DNA from: Pseudomonadales bacterium
GTDB lineage: Bacteria > Pseudomonadota > Gammaproteobacteria > Pseudomonadales > Ketobacteraceae
Reading direction: 5' to 3'
NCBI GenBank assembly: GCA_002701845.1
Contig: NZXG01000042.1
Location: 1-63,302 of the forward strand
Length of the DNA stretch: 63,302 nucleotides
This document shows positions 27,057-35,431 of this stretch, piece after piece (position 1 is the stretch's first letter; every line of letters starts with the position of its first letter). The position numbers were made by a program, and so were the translations under genes. The notes under the pieces were generated by a model. It had not been told where the DNA came from. It ran no database searches and was given only the letters and a program-made list of their open reading frames with translations.

Positions 27057-28928
27057 TCAGGTGGGGCGCCGAAAGTGCACTTCTTTGCCATCACTGCTGT
27101 AAAACACCACCCGCGTCTCTTCCACGGTGGCGCCGATTTGCAGTACGCCCATTCCACTGTGGTTATACAGGGCGTGGAGCTCACCCGCATCCGGGCGACG
27201 GGCACGAATGAGCATACGTCGGCGTTTGGTCAGCCAGTTCAGGGGGGAGCGACTGGCGAACAGCCAGCGGTTGCACACATCGAACCATTGCAACAGTCGG
27301 GGAGGAAACCGGTTTTTCAGGCCGCTGGCGGTCACCTGCAGTATGCGGGAACTGTGCTTATGAAATCTCAGGGTCACGTCAAAGGCAAAAGAGTAATGTA
27401 CGTCGCCGGATAAAATAATGAACTGGGGCGGCGTTTTGCTGTGGCGGAATATATTCAGCATCACCGCGGCGGCACCGGGGTGGGCCATCCAGTTTTCCGC
27501 GTCCACGGTCAGGGCCTGGCCGAAAAACGTAAATATCCGCTGCACGGTCTCAATCAGCTTCACTCCGAACACCGGCGCGGCGGATACCAGAATAACCCGC
27601 GGCTCGCCGATCAGCTCCTGCTGCAGTGCCGACAACGATTCCCAGTCCATCAGGCCGGAGGGGCGGCCCGGACTGGTTTCGGAACGCCAGCGGTGGGTGC
27701 GGGTATCGGCCACCACCAGTTTGGGGCTGGTGGGTAGCCGGTAATGCCAGTTTTCCCAGGCCAGAAGTTGATCCACCAGTTGGTCGTGATTGCGGATACC
27801 ATGGGGCGTAAAGCATGGCTGCACCGCTTTCTGGAGTGTGGCGAACTGGCCGCTTTGATTGCCCCAACCCTGGCACAGCCAGTAGCCGGCCAGGGCATTG
27901 CCGATGATACCGCGGGAGAACGCATTACCATAGGCGGCTTCCTCCCAACCCCGGGTCAGGTTCCAGTCATCGGTGACGTCGTGGTCGTCAAAGATCATAT
28001 ACACCGGAACATGCGCCAGCAGCCGGCGTACCCGGGGCAACCCCCGACGAAAATCATCGATCGCTTCCAGTTCCTGCACAAAGCGCCGCTGGTATCCTTC
28101 CGGAATCTGAGACCGGCCCCATTCCCAGTCCACCCATTGCCAGGGGGTGTCGGACCACACCAGCAGATACATGGCAATCACTTCGCTGAAGGTGATAAGG
28201 TGGTTGAAGGCGCCGGCGGCGGTAATAATGGGTTTGCGCACGCCCCGGAAAAATGTTTCCAACACCGCCTGATTGGCTTTGTTTCGGGGCAGCAATTGCT
28301 CTCGTTGGTAGTAACAACGATCACTGGCGCGCAACTGACGGCTGTTGTTCACCCGGGCGCCGTCCCAGGTCTCGTCGCACAACCCCAACCGGTCAATCAC
28401 CTGGTGGATCGCGCTGAGCATGGGGCCCGCCACATCATCCGCGTAAATCTGATCGCCGCTGAACAACAACAAAGCCGGACGTTGCTGTGGCTGCTCCAGA
28501 ACCGCGGCCAGTTTTTCCGCCACCGGGGGCAGGGCATCCGGCTGGGGACAGTGGGGTTTGCGGCAGGAACCGTGGTAGAGCAGATCCAGCTTTGGTTTAT
28601 AGCAGAACACCGGCCGTTCCTGGTCCGTGTAGCAGAGCTCGGGATGCAGTTGCCGCAGGCCCGGTGACCCGGCTTCCGGGCCCAGGTGGATATCGTATTC
28701 CAACAGTTCCGCCGCCGGTAAGGGCCGGTTCGGGGTGACCCTTATCAGGTTGATCACGCAGTGCTGACCCACGGCAAAGGCGCTGAGTCCGGTGTTATCC
28801 AGTGCCCCATCGAAATACAGTTCTCCGCGGCGATCACGGAGGCTCAGTCGCAGGGGAAAGCGCTCGCGGGTGACCAGCCACAGATGCAGGGCATCGGCAC
28901 TGACGTGACGCAGAATGGGGCCGGCCAA
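27057..28928 (-). CDS. PhoD-like metallophosphatase
   Basis: Metal-dependent phosphatase of the alkaline phosphatase D family. Metal-ligand motifs are GDQIYADD (about residue 158), FDDHDVTDDWN (about 315) and GDVHYSF (about 490). There is no signal peptide, unlike secreted PhoD, so a cytosolic role is likely; related proteins sit in lipid-storage gene rows. The open frame begins only with TTG at 28928. A better start is the ATG at 28952-28954, which reads MPDSQLPP and joins LLAGPILRHVS if one base is added to the six-base C run at 28931-28936. This would make 632 residues, so a homopolymer error is suspected here too. Confidence 0.8.
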   Translation of the reverse strand: MAGPILRHVSADALHLWLVTRERFPLRLSLRDRRGELYFDGALDNTGLSAFAVGQHCVINLIRVTPNRPLPAAELLEYDIHLGPEAGSPGLRQLHPELCYTDQERPVFCYKPKLDLLYHGSCRKPHCPQPDALPPVAEKLAAVLEQPQQRPALLLFSGDQIYADDVAGPMLSAIHQVIDRLGLCDETWDGARVNNSRQLRASDRCYYQREQLLPRNKANQAVLETFFRGVRKPIITAAGAFNHLITFSEVIAMYLLVWSDTPWQWVDWEWGRSQIPEGYQRRFVQELEAIDDFRRGLPRVRRLLAHVPVYMIFDDHDVTDDWNLTRGWEEAAYGNAFSRGIIGNALAGYWLCQGWGNQSGQFATLQKAVQPCFTPHGIRNHDQLVDQLLAWENWHYRLPTSPKLVVADTRTHRWRSETSPGRPSGLMDWESLSALQQELIGEPRVILVSAAPVFGVKLIETVQRIFTFFGQALTVDAENWMAHPGAAAVMLNIFRHSKTPPQFIILSGDVHYSFAFDVTLRFHKHSSRILQVTASGLKNRFPPRLLQWFDVCNRWLFASRSPLNWLTKRRRMLIRARRPDAGELHALYNHSGMGVLQIGATVEETRVVFYSSDGKEVHFRRPT

Positions 28929-29023
28929 CAGGGGGGTAGTTGGGAATCAGGCATGGGTTCCGGCGTCCAAAGCAAAGGCGAATGTGGCTTTGGATGGCGG
29001 CCCGCTTGGGTGGTTCCCGTCGG

Positions 29024-29401
29024 TCACTGGTTCAGGTTGCGCACGTAGCTTTCGCGCAGTAGAAAAAACAGCACCCGGGTGGAGGCCTCGGCATCCAACT
29101 GGCAACTGGAGACCGCGTAATAGTCGCAGAGGCTGTCGCGGGAGTAACGGCACTGCTCCACCCCGGATTCATAGGCGTCGCCGGCTCTCTGGCCCGCATC
29201 CAGCGCCTGCTCCCAGTGGGTGTTGAGACAGCCCTGATAGTGATCGTAGAGTGGGCCGGAATGCCCCAGTCGTTCCGCTTCGGCGCGGGCGGCATCGGTT
29301 TGCTGGTGGCTGTACGGGGCCCCCGGGCTGGCGCAGCCGGTGAGCGCCAGGCCCAGGACCATCAACAGTGCAGCCCCTACCGGCAGCTGGTTTCGCAACA
29401 T
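29024..29401 (-). CDS. Small lipoprotein of unknown function
   Basis: The 125-residue product has a lipoprotein signal with lipobox LTGC (Cys23) and residues ASPG after it, which do not match the inner-membrane retention rule, so outer-membrane sorting is likely. The mature part contains four more cysteines (C-L-N-T, E-Q-C-R-Y, L-C-D-Y-Y, S-S-C-Q), probably two disulfides. No family recognised. It is divergent from eutB, sharing the 182-base region between them. Confidence 0.65.
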   Translation of the reverse strand: MLRNQLPVGAALLMVLGLALTGCASPGAPYSHQQTDAARAEAERLGHSGPLYDHYQGCLNTHWEQALDAGQRAGDAYESGVEQCRYSRDSLCDYYAVSSCQLDAEASTRVLFFLLRESYVRNLNQ

Positions 29402-29470
29402 AAGCAGGTCCGTTTCACCAAGTGAGAGAGTATTCAGTATAGTGCCATACTACTATAGCCGGGGCGGGGA

Positions 29471-29583
29471 CACTAAACGGAAGCCGGCACGGAACTTGCT
29501 GCCCAGCATGGTGTTGGCTGAAGCAAGGCTACGGACCGGCGGAGTGCCACGCCGTCCCGGTCAGCAGCGACGGAGGTCTGTCA
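29471..29583 (+). promoter_or_regulatory. Structured leader ahead of eutB, possible cobalamin-responsive RNA
   Basis: The GC-rich leader shows CTTGCT with AGCAAG (around 29494-29526) and GACCGG with CCGGTC (around 29534-29561) as stems, and the ribosome binding site GGAGG just before the ATG. GGAAGCCGG...GCTGCCCAGC and the final GGAGGTCTGTC faintly resemble the cobalamin riboswitch core and its 3' end, and EutBC needs adenosylcobalamin. The match is partial, and the usual conserved CCCGCAACTG-type core is not present. Treat it as a structured leader only. Confidence 0.25.
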
Positions 29584-31026
29584 ATGTCGGCAAAGTACCG
29601 TTATACCCTGGGTGACCGGACCTACCGGTTCAAGGATCTGGCCACCCTGATGGCCCGCGCCACCCCTGCCCGCAGCGGTGACCGACTGGCCGGGGTGATG
29701 GCGGAGACCGCGGAACAACGGGTGGTGGCGCAGATGGCGCTGGCGGAACTGCCGCTGCGGCAGTTTCTGCAGGAGCCGCTGGTGCCCTACGAAGAGGATG
29801 AGGTCACCCGCCTGATCCTGGACAGCCACGACCGGGAGGCGTTTGCGCCGATTGCCCACCTCACCCTGGGCGATTTTCGCAACTGGTTGCTGAGCAGCAG
29901 TGCCACTCCGGCAGCACTGACGGCCCTGCGGTCGGGGCTGACTCCGGAAATGGTGGCTGCCGTCAGCAAGCTGATGCGTAATCAGGACCTGATACTGGTG
30001 GCGCAAAAGTGCCGGGTCACAACGGCGTTTCGTAACACCATCGGCCTGCCCGGGCGCTTTTCCACCCGGCTGCAACCCAATCATCCCACTGATGATGCCA
30101 CCGGTATCGCCGCCAGTATTCTGGATGGCCTGATGTACGCTAACGGCGACGCCGTCATCGGAATCAATCCGGCTACCGATAACCTGGCCCAGTGCAAGCG
30201 CCTGTTGCAGTTGCTGGATGAGGTGATCCAGCATTATCAGATCCCCACTCAGGCCTGCGTGCTGACCCATGTCACTACCGCGCTGGAAGCCATGGCGCAG
30301 GGGGCGCCGCTGGATCTGGTGTTTCAGTCCATCGGTGGTACCGAAGCCACCAACCGCAGTTTCGGCGTGGATCTGGGGCTGCTGGCGGAGGCGCGGGATG
30401 CCGCGCTGCAGCTGAAACGGGGCACCCTGGGTAATAATGTGATGTATTTCGAAACCGGTCAGGGCAGTGCGCTGTCGGCAAACGCCCATCATGGTCTGGA
30501 TCAGCAGACCTGTGAGGCTCGGGCCTATGCCGTGGCGCGACACTTTCAGCCGCTGCTGGTGAATTCGGTGGTGGGTTTTATCGGCCCGGAGTATCTGTTC
30601 GATGGCCGGGAAATTATCCGCGCCGGTCTGGAGGATCATTTTTGTGGCAAGCTGCTGGGGCTGCCCATGGGCGTGGACGTTTGCTACACCAATCACGCCG
30701 AGGCGGATCAGAACGATATGGATAATCTGCTGACGTTGCTGGCGGTGGCGGGTTGTACTTATATCATGGGGGTGCCCGGGGCCGATGACATCATGCTGAA
30801 TTATCAGACCACTTCATTCCATGACGCGTTGTACGTTCGGGAGGCGCTGGGGCTGAAGCCGGCCCCGGAGTTTGAGCAGTGGCTGCTGCGGATGCAGATT
30901 ATGGATGAGCAGGGCTCCGCCGGCCTGCATCGCGGTTTGGCGCCGGGGTTTGCCCCCGCTCTGGCCCGGGTGCTGGATGCTGACTCTGATGTTGGTGAAT
31001 CGCACCCTGGGGGATCGGGCAAATGA
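29584..31026 (+). CDS. eutB: Ethanolamine ammonia-lyase large subunit
   Basis: Adenosylcobalamin-dependent cleavage of ethanolamine to acetaldehyde and ammonia, with EutC. The 480-residue protein is family-sized with a slightly long C-terminus. It contains TIGLPGRFSTRLQPNHPTDD, GDAVIGINPATDN, FQSIGGTEATNRSFGVD and FETGQGSALSANAHHGLDQQT, the conserved substrate and barrel segments. GGAGG precedes the ATG by seven bases. It overlaps eutC by four bases. No eutA reactivase, microcompartment shell or aldehyde dehydrogenase of the eut type is nearby, so this is the simple cytosolic two-gene version, supplying nitrogen and acetaldehyde. Confidence 0.95.
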   Translation: MSAKYRYTLGDRTYRFKDLATLMARATPARSGDRLAGVMAETAEQRVVAQMALAELPLRQFLQEPLVPYEEDEVTRLILDSHDREAFAPIAHLTLGDFRNWLLSSSATPAALTALRSGLTPEMVAAVSKLMRNQDLILVAQKCRVTTAFRNTIGLPGRFSTRLQPNHPTDDATGIAASILDGLMYANGDAVIGINPATDNLAQCKRLLQLLDEVIQHYQIPTQACVLTHVTTALEAMAQGAPLDLVFQSIGGTEATNRSFGVDLGLLAEARDAALQLKRGTLGNNVMYFETGQGSALSANAHHGLDQQTCEARAYAVARHFQPLLVNSVVGFIGPEYLFDGREIIRAGLEDHFCGKLLGLPMGVDVCYTNHAEADQNDMDNLLTLLAVAGCTYIMGVPGADDIMLNYQTTSFHDALYVREALGLKPAPEFEQWLLRMQIMDEQGSAGLHRGLAPGFAPALARVLDADSDVGESHPGGSGK

Positions 31027-31856
31027 ATGACAACTCCCCGGTGATTGAAAATCCCTGGCAGCGGTTGCGCCGTCATACCAGCGCCCGGATCGGCCTGGGG
31101 CGGGCGGGCATCAGTCTGCCCACCTCGCGCTTACTGGAGTTTCAGCTGGCCCACGCCCGGGCCCGGGATGCGGTGCACCTGCCGTTGGATGTGCCGGCAT
31201 TGTTGGCGGCGCTGCCCCCGTGGGGCGGTGATGCACTGCGGTTGCAATCGCGAGCCGGAGACCGTACCACCTATTTGCAGCGTCCGGACTGGGGCCGGCA
31301 ACTGGCGGACCCATCCCGGCAACGGCTGCAACAGTGGGCTGAGGATAACCGCCATAGCCAACCTGACCTGGCGGTGGTGGTGGTGGATGGTCTGTCCTCC
31401 CGCGCGGTCCAGAACCACACGGCGAATCTGCTGCGGGCGCTGCAAGGCGTGTTAAGCAGGGCGCGGGAAAGCTGGTGCCTGGCACCGCTTTGCGTAGTGG
31501 AGCAGGGGCGGGTGGCCCTTGGCGATGAAATCGGCGCGCTGCTGCGGGCCAATGCGGTGCTGATCTGTATTGGCGAGCGCCCCGGCCTCAGCTCGCCGGA
31601 CAGCCTGGGGCTGTACCTGACCTGGCAACCCCGCCGCGGCCGCACCGATGCTGAACGCAATTGCATTTCCAATGTGCGGCCGGAGGGATTGTCATGCCGG
31701 GACGCCGTGACGCGTTTGCTGTATCTGCTACAAGAGTCACGACGGCAGAGGCTGACCGGTGTGGGGCTGAAAGATCGCACCGATGATGGGGGTAAGACTC
31801 TCACGGCCGCCGGCACGGCGGAGACCGGTAGCAACTTCCTGCTGGGTAGAGAATGA
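31023..31856 (+). CDS. eutC: Ethanolamine ammonia-lyase small subunit
   Basis: Partner of EutB that completes the cobalamin-binding enzyme. The 277-residue protein has the conserved ARIGLGRAG.SLPT start region, LDFQ-like LEFQLAHARARDAVH, VVVDGLSSRAVQNHT and GEIGALL..-like DEIGALLRANAVLICIGERPGLSSPDSLG..LTW, then ERNCISNVRPEGL. The four-base ATGA overlap with eutB means translational coupling. The last 25 residues (after about 250) are not conserved in type. The next gene is on the opposite strand. Confidence 0.94.
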   Translation: MNDNSPVIENPWQRLRRHTSARIGLGRAGISLPTSRLLEFQLAHARARDAVHLPLDVPALLAALPPWGGDALRLQSRAGDRTTYLQRPDWGRQLADPSRQRLQQWAEDNRHSQPDLAVVVVDGLSSRAVQNHTANLLRALQGVLSRARESWCLAPLCVVEQGRVALGDEIGALLRANAVLICIGERPGLSSPDSLGLYLTWQPRRGRTDAERNCISNVRPEGLSCRDAVTRLLYLLQESRRQRLTGVGLKDRTDDGGKTLTAAGTAETGSNFLLGRE

Positions 31857-31883
31857 CCCGGCAGGAAGGCCGCAACCGTCCGC

Positions 31884-32768
31884 TTAGGCCCGTACCCCGT
31901 GGAGCAGCGGCACGAAGCCTACCAGCAACAGCGTGGTGCCCATAACCATCAGCGGCAGCAGCAGGCGCTCATGACGGTAGTAAAACGTATCGCCTTCCTT
32001 GCTGGCGGCGCTGGCTTCCTCCTCGCCCACCACCTGGCGAGCAAAGATGTGACTCAAAGCTACTGGTGGGCTGAGATAGCCCAATTCCAGGGCCACCAGG
32101 CAGGTCATCCAGAAATGCACCGGATGAATCCCCTGGGCATAGGCGATGGGGGCGATGGCAATGGTCACCAGGCCCACCGCCGCCATGGATTCCATAAACA
32201 TCCCGATCAGCACGAACATCACCATCAGTGCCGCCATGATCAGGTAGGGGCTTTCCATATCGTAGAGGAAACTGGCGGTGACGGTCTCGCCCCCCAGGCT
32301 GGTGATGATCATAAAACTGGACATCAGCATCAGCAGGCCGCCAATGTGAATCGAGGCATCCATCATGGGTTTGGTCAGGGAGCCGGGCAGAGTGGGAATG
32401 CGCTCCGGTTCGTCATACAAGGGCTCATCCTTGCTCAGGAGGCGTTCGTAAACAATAAACCAGAATAAAATCACCGGCAGAATGAAGGGCGCGGAGAACT
32501 GATCCAGCCGGGCATCCAGCACCCAGTAGTAGGCACCTGCCACCAGAATGAACACGATGACATAGGGAATCAGAGGGCGGGCATGGCTGAGGGAAACCGG
32601 CAGCGCCTCCCGCATGGGGGCGATGCGCAGGGGATCCCGCCGGGTAATCATGGCGTAGATGAAGAATACCAGGGCCGTGAGCAGGAACACCCGGACACCC
32701 CAATAGAACAAATCATCGGTGACCACTTCTTTGTTCAGAATCGCCACAATGATCACAATCAGGCAGGG
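31884..32768 (-). pseudogene. TRAP transporter large permease, N-terminus deleted
   Basis: The readable 290 residues are the C-terminal part of a DctM-type or fused TRAP permease: repeated hydrophobic helices with FMITSLGG.., LMVMFVLIGMFMESMAAVGLVTIAIAP and GCLVALELGYLSPPVALS-like segments (here CLVALELGYLSPPVALSHIFA). A complete large subunit has about 430 or more residues and starts well before this point. Family-like residues continue to about 32768, where an in-frame TAG appears and no ribosome binding site or start codon of quality is seen (only GTG at 32756). The DctP and DctQ partner genes are absent. This looks like the remaining half after a deletion. Confidence 0.7.
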
Positions 32769-32985
32769 CTAAGATTAAGCGGTTATTGGTTTTTGTGTTG
32801 CAGGCCGGCCTGAATTTAAAGTGACTCCAAGGCTCTGCCTTCGATGGCTTGCTGCGATTATGGTTGCAGAGTGTCGCCTCAGTTGCAGGCGGTGGAGTCG
32901 TGGTCCTATGTGGCCCTGGTAGGCGTTAGAGGGTTTTTGTGCGAAGGTTGGTGGCAGAGGATGGAGATTAGATGGGTAATAAAGC

Positions 32986-33791
32986 GTGAAGAAGATCCGT
33001 CGAATAATATGCTGTCTGAGCTGGCTGGGGGTGGCGGGTCTGGCCGGCTGTCACCAGAGCGTTGATACCCCGCACTTCACCGGCTATATCGAAGCCAGAT
33101 CTCTGCAGGTCATCAGTTCCCAGTCAGGCCGGATACTGGAACAGGCAGTGACCGAAGGTCAGGAAGTGGGGGAGCGGGCGTTTTTCGTTCATATACCGGC
33201 GGGCTTCACCCGTGAGCTGGTCCGGGGCGAGCGGCCCCAGTTGCTGGTGACCGCGGATGCCACAGACCCGGCGGCGCCTCCAACGCGGTAAGCCAGTTGC
33301 AGGGGATTGTGGATAGCGCGCTGCGGACTGAATTGAAAGGGCCATTGGCATCGCTGCGGGCCACCCCATCGCCGGTGGAGGTGATCACCCACGCCAAATA
33401 CAACCCTGAGGCCATTACGCAATACAATATTGTTCCCGGTCTGTTGGGGGTGATATTGACCATGACCTCGGTGATGATTACCGCCATGGCCACGACCCGG
33501 GAGCAGGAGCGGGGTAATCTGGAGAATCTGCAGGCCATGCAAATGACCTTCTTTTTCTTTCTCCCTTCCATTCTGTTGTCCGGCTTTATGTTCCCGTTCC
33601 GGGGCATGCCGCATTGGGCGCAGATGGTGGGGGAGTGCCTGCCGCTGACCCATTTTCTGCGGGTGGTGCGGGGTATAATGCTAAAAGGCAATGATCTGGC
33701 CCAGCTGCAATCGGAATATCTGGTGCTGGTGTTGTTCATTCTGGCATTCGGCCTGCTGGCCCTGTCCCGCTATCGCCGCACTCTGGATTAG
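32986..33791 (+). pseudogene. Collapsed HlyD/ABC-2 exporter locus
   Basis: Residues 1-65 from a GTG at 32986 are the start of an HlyD-type adaptor lipoprotein (lipobox LAGC; GYIEARSLQVISSQSGRILEQ..EGQEVGE). They run directly into FFVHIPAGFTRELVRGERPQLLVTADATDP, the middle of an ABC-2 permease. The adaptor's remainder, any ATPase gene and the permease's front are gone. A frameshift follows at about 33270, after which QGIVDSALR.. to ..LALSRYRRTLD (33791) continues the permease. There, ATTREQERGNLENL is joined to QAMQMTFFFFLPSILLSGFMFP, skipping about two membrane helices. At least two deletions and one frameshift are therefore visible. Confidence 0.75.
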
Positions 33792-33887
33792 GCAGCGCAC
33801 ACCGCGGCGCGGGAGCCGGGCCAGCCTTCAGGGTTGGCTTCTGATACAATGGGGGCAATGTCATGGCTCGAGGGTGGTTGCCGGCTC

Positions 33888-34601
33888 ATGAAAACCAAAG
33901 ACCGTATTCTGGCCGCCGGCCTGCGCTTGTTCAACGAGCGGGGTGAGCGCAACGTTTCGACCAATCATATCGCGACGGATCTGGGTATCAGTCCCGGCAA
34001 TCTGTATTACCATTTTCGCAACAAGAATGAGATCGTGCGGCAGCTGTTTGAGCAGTACCAGAGTGAGGTTCAGGGGTTCCTGGTGATTCCCCAGGGACGA
34101 CCCATCAGCTTTCAGGACAAGGTGCAGTACCTTGAGTCCATCCTCAACAGTATGTGGGCGTTTCGGTTCCTGCATCGGGATCTGCCTCACCTGCTGGCGG
34201 AGAATGCGCCGCTGCGGGATGCCTACCAAAAGTTTGCCTCTGATACGTTGCGGTCGGGGCGGGAGGTGCTGCAATCCCTGGTGGATGTGGGCGTCATGGT
34301 GGCCAGTGGTGAGCAACTGGATGCTCTGGTGGTGAATATCTGGGTGGTGGTAACCGCCTGGGGTTCATTGCTGCAGGCCGTGGCCCACCCGCAGCAATCC
34401 GACCCCGATATCGGCAGGGCCCTGTTACAACGGGCTATTTATCAGGTGATCGCCCTGGAGGAACCGTATCTGTGTGAAGCCCTGCGTCCCATGGTGCCTG
34501 AGCTGAAGCAGCGCTATCTCGGCGCAAACAGTAGCGATCCCCTGCTGCTGTTCTCCTTCCCCGCGCTCCGGCAGGATACCGGATCCGAGTGCTCAGATTG
34601 A
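33888..34601 (+). CDS. TetR-family transcriptional regulator
   Basis: DNA-binding regulator of 237 residues with the TetR helix-turn-helix at about 5-50 (KDRILAAGLRLFNERGERNVSTNHIATDLGISPGNLYYHFRNKNEIVRQLF) and an all-helical ligand-binding part of the kind in PhaD-like regulators. The ATG at 33888 is chosen because the HTH follows at the normal distance; the longer reading adds 18 unconserved residues. It converges on the DUF3365 gene with a nine-base overlap. It may control the PHA-synthase-like gene nearby or once controlled the decayed exporter just upstream; neither is shown by the sequence. Confidence 0.88.
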   Translation: MKTKDRILAAGLRLFNERGERNVSTNHIATDLGISPGNLYYHFRNKNEIVRQLFEQYQSEVQGFLVIPQGRPISFQDKVQYLESILNSMWAFRFLHRDLPHLLAENAPLRDAYQKFASDTLRSGREVLQSLVDVGVMVASGEQLDALVVNIWVVVTAWGSLLQAVAHPQQSDPDIGRALLQRAIYQVIALEEPYLCEALRPMVPELKQRYLGANSSDPLLLFSFPALRQDTGSECSD

Positions 34602-35162
34602 TTTTTCCAGACTGAAGGCCCCGCGCAATTCACCTTTCTGGAAGCCGGTGGCTGCATCGTTGGGGTAGAGCAACTTGATTTGTTCCGCCACCGCCGGTGA
34701 CAACCGGCTTCCATGACAGTTAAGGCAGACCTCGCCGGTGGGGATGGCTCGCATGTAACGGAAGGTTTGCTCGCCGTCGCGGTCCAGCACCGTACTGGCT
34801 TCGAGCTTGCCAACTGGAGCGCCCCGCTCAATTTTATCCTGCCATTGTTGCAGAATCTGCTGTTCCCACTCGTCAGCGGCGTTGCTGGGATTGCGTACCC
34901 GGGTGCTGGTGCGGGCCACGGTCCAGCCCTGCTCCCGGGACAGGCGTTGGGCGATCTCCGGGGCTGACGTATGGCAGACTTTGATCGCTTCCACCGGGCC
35001 GCCGGCCAGCATGGTGGCCTGCAGTACCCCCTTTAATTGCTTGCCAAAGCTGGCGCTGATGGTGCGGGCCTCCTGTTCCAGCCGGGCAAGATCCTCTGCC
35101 GGTGGCGTTGCCGCCAGCACCGCGCCGGCCCAGGCTGAAAGTGCAAGAGTGAAAATGCGCAT
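34593..35162 (-). CDS. Periplasmic DUF3365 one-haem protein
   Basis: The 189-residue protein has a signal peptide (MRIFTLALSAWAGAVLAA) and the Tll0287-like/DUF3365 fold seen in haem-PAS sensors. Key features are VCHTSAPEIAQRLS (about residue 62), a conserved RTSTRVRNPSNAADEWE, and CLNCHGS with the covalent c-type haem motif CxxCH (about 146). The C-terminal segment has GELRGAFSLEK. It likely binds one haem and acts as a redox or gas-sensing periplasmic protein. It overlaps the TetR gene end by nine bases on the opposite strand. Signalling partners are not evident. Confidence 0.82.
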   Translation of the reverse strand: MRIFTLALSAWAGAVLAATPPAEDLARLEQEARTISASFGKQLKGVLQATMLAGGPVEAIKVCHTSAPEIAQRLSREQGWTVARTSTRVRNPSNAADEWEQQILQQWQDKIERGAPVGKLEASTVLDRDGEQTFRYMRAIPTGEVCLNCHGSRLSPAVAEQIKLLYPNDAATGFQKGELRGAFSLEKSI

Positions 35163-35431
35163 GGGTGTCTCCTTTCTTTAATTTAGAAAATACTAATATA
35201 AAGGCCGGAGCATTGCAAAGCATTGAGCCAGTTTCATCAACTGCGGTAAGAAGGTGAAATAGTGACTTATTTGCGATCCTGACCCTGGCTTAGCCTGAGG
35301 CGAATCGGACCCATAGCGACAGCAGCGGGGAAGCAGTCATGGAGCGTAGGCAATTTGTTTCCCTGAACATGGTGGCCACGGCGGGGTGACCGCTGCTACC
35401 CTTTGATGAGTGGTTTCGGTTCGGTGGCGCC

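Noticed and set aside
29581-30696. 371-residue minus-strand frame opposite eutB
   Set aside because: Gln/His-rich mirror of eutB with no motif or start signal.
35163-35431. Small gene or RNA between the DUF3365 gene and the PHA-synthase-like gene
   Set aside because: Only a short open frame overlapping the end of the neighbour and no hairpin of note; nothing supportable seen.
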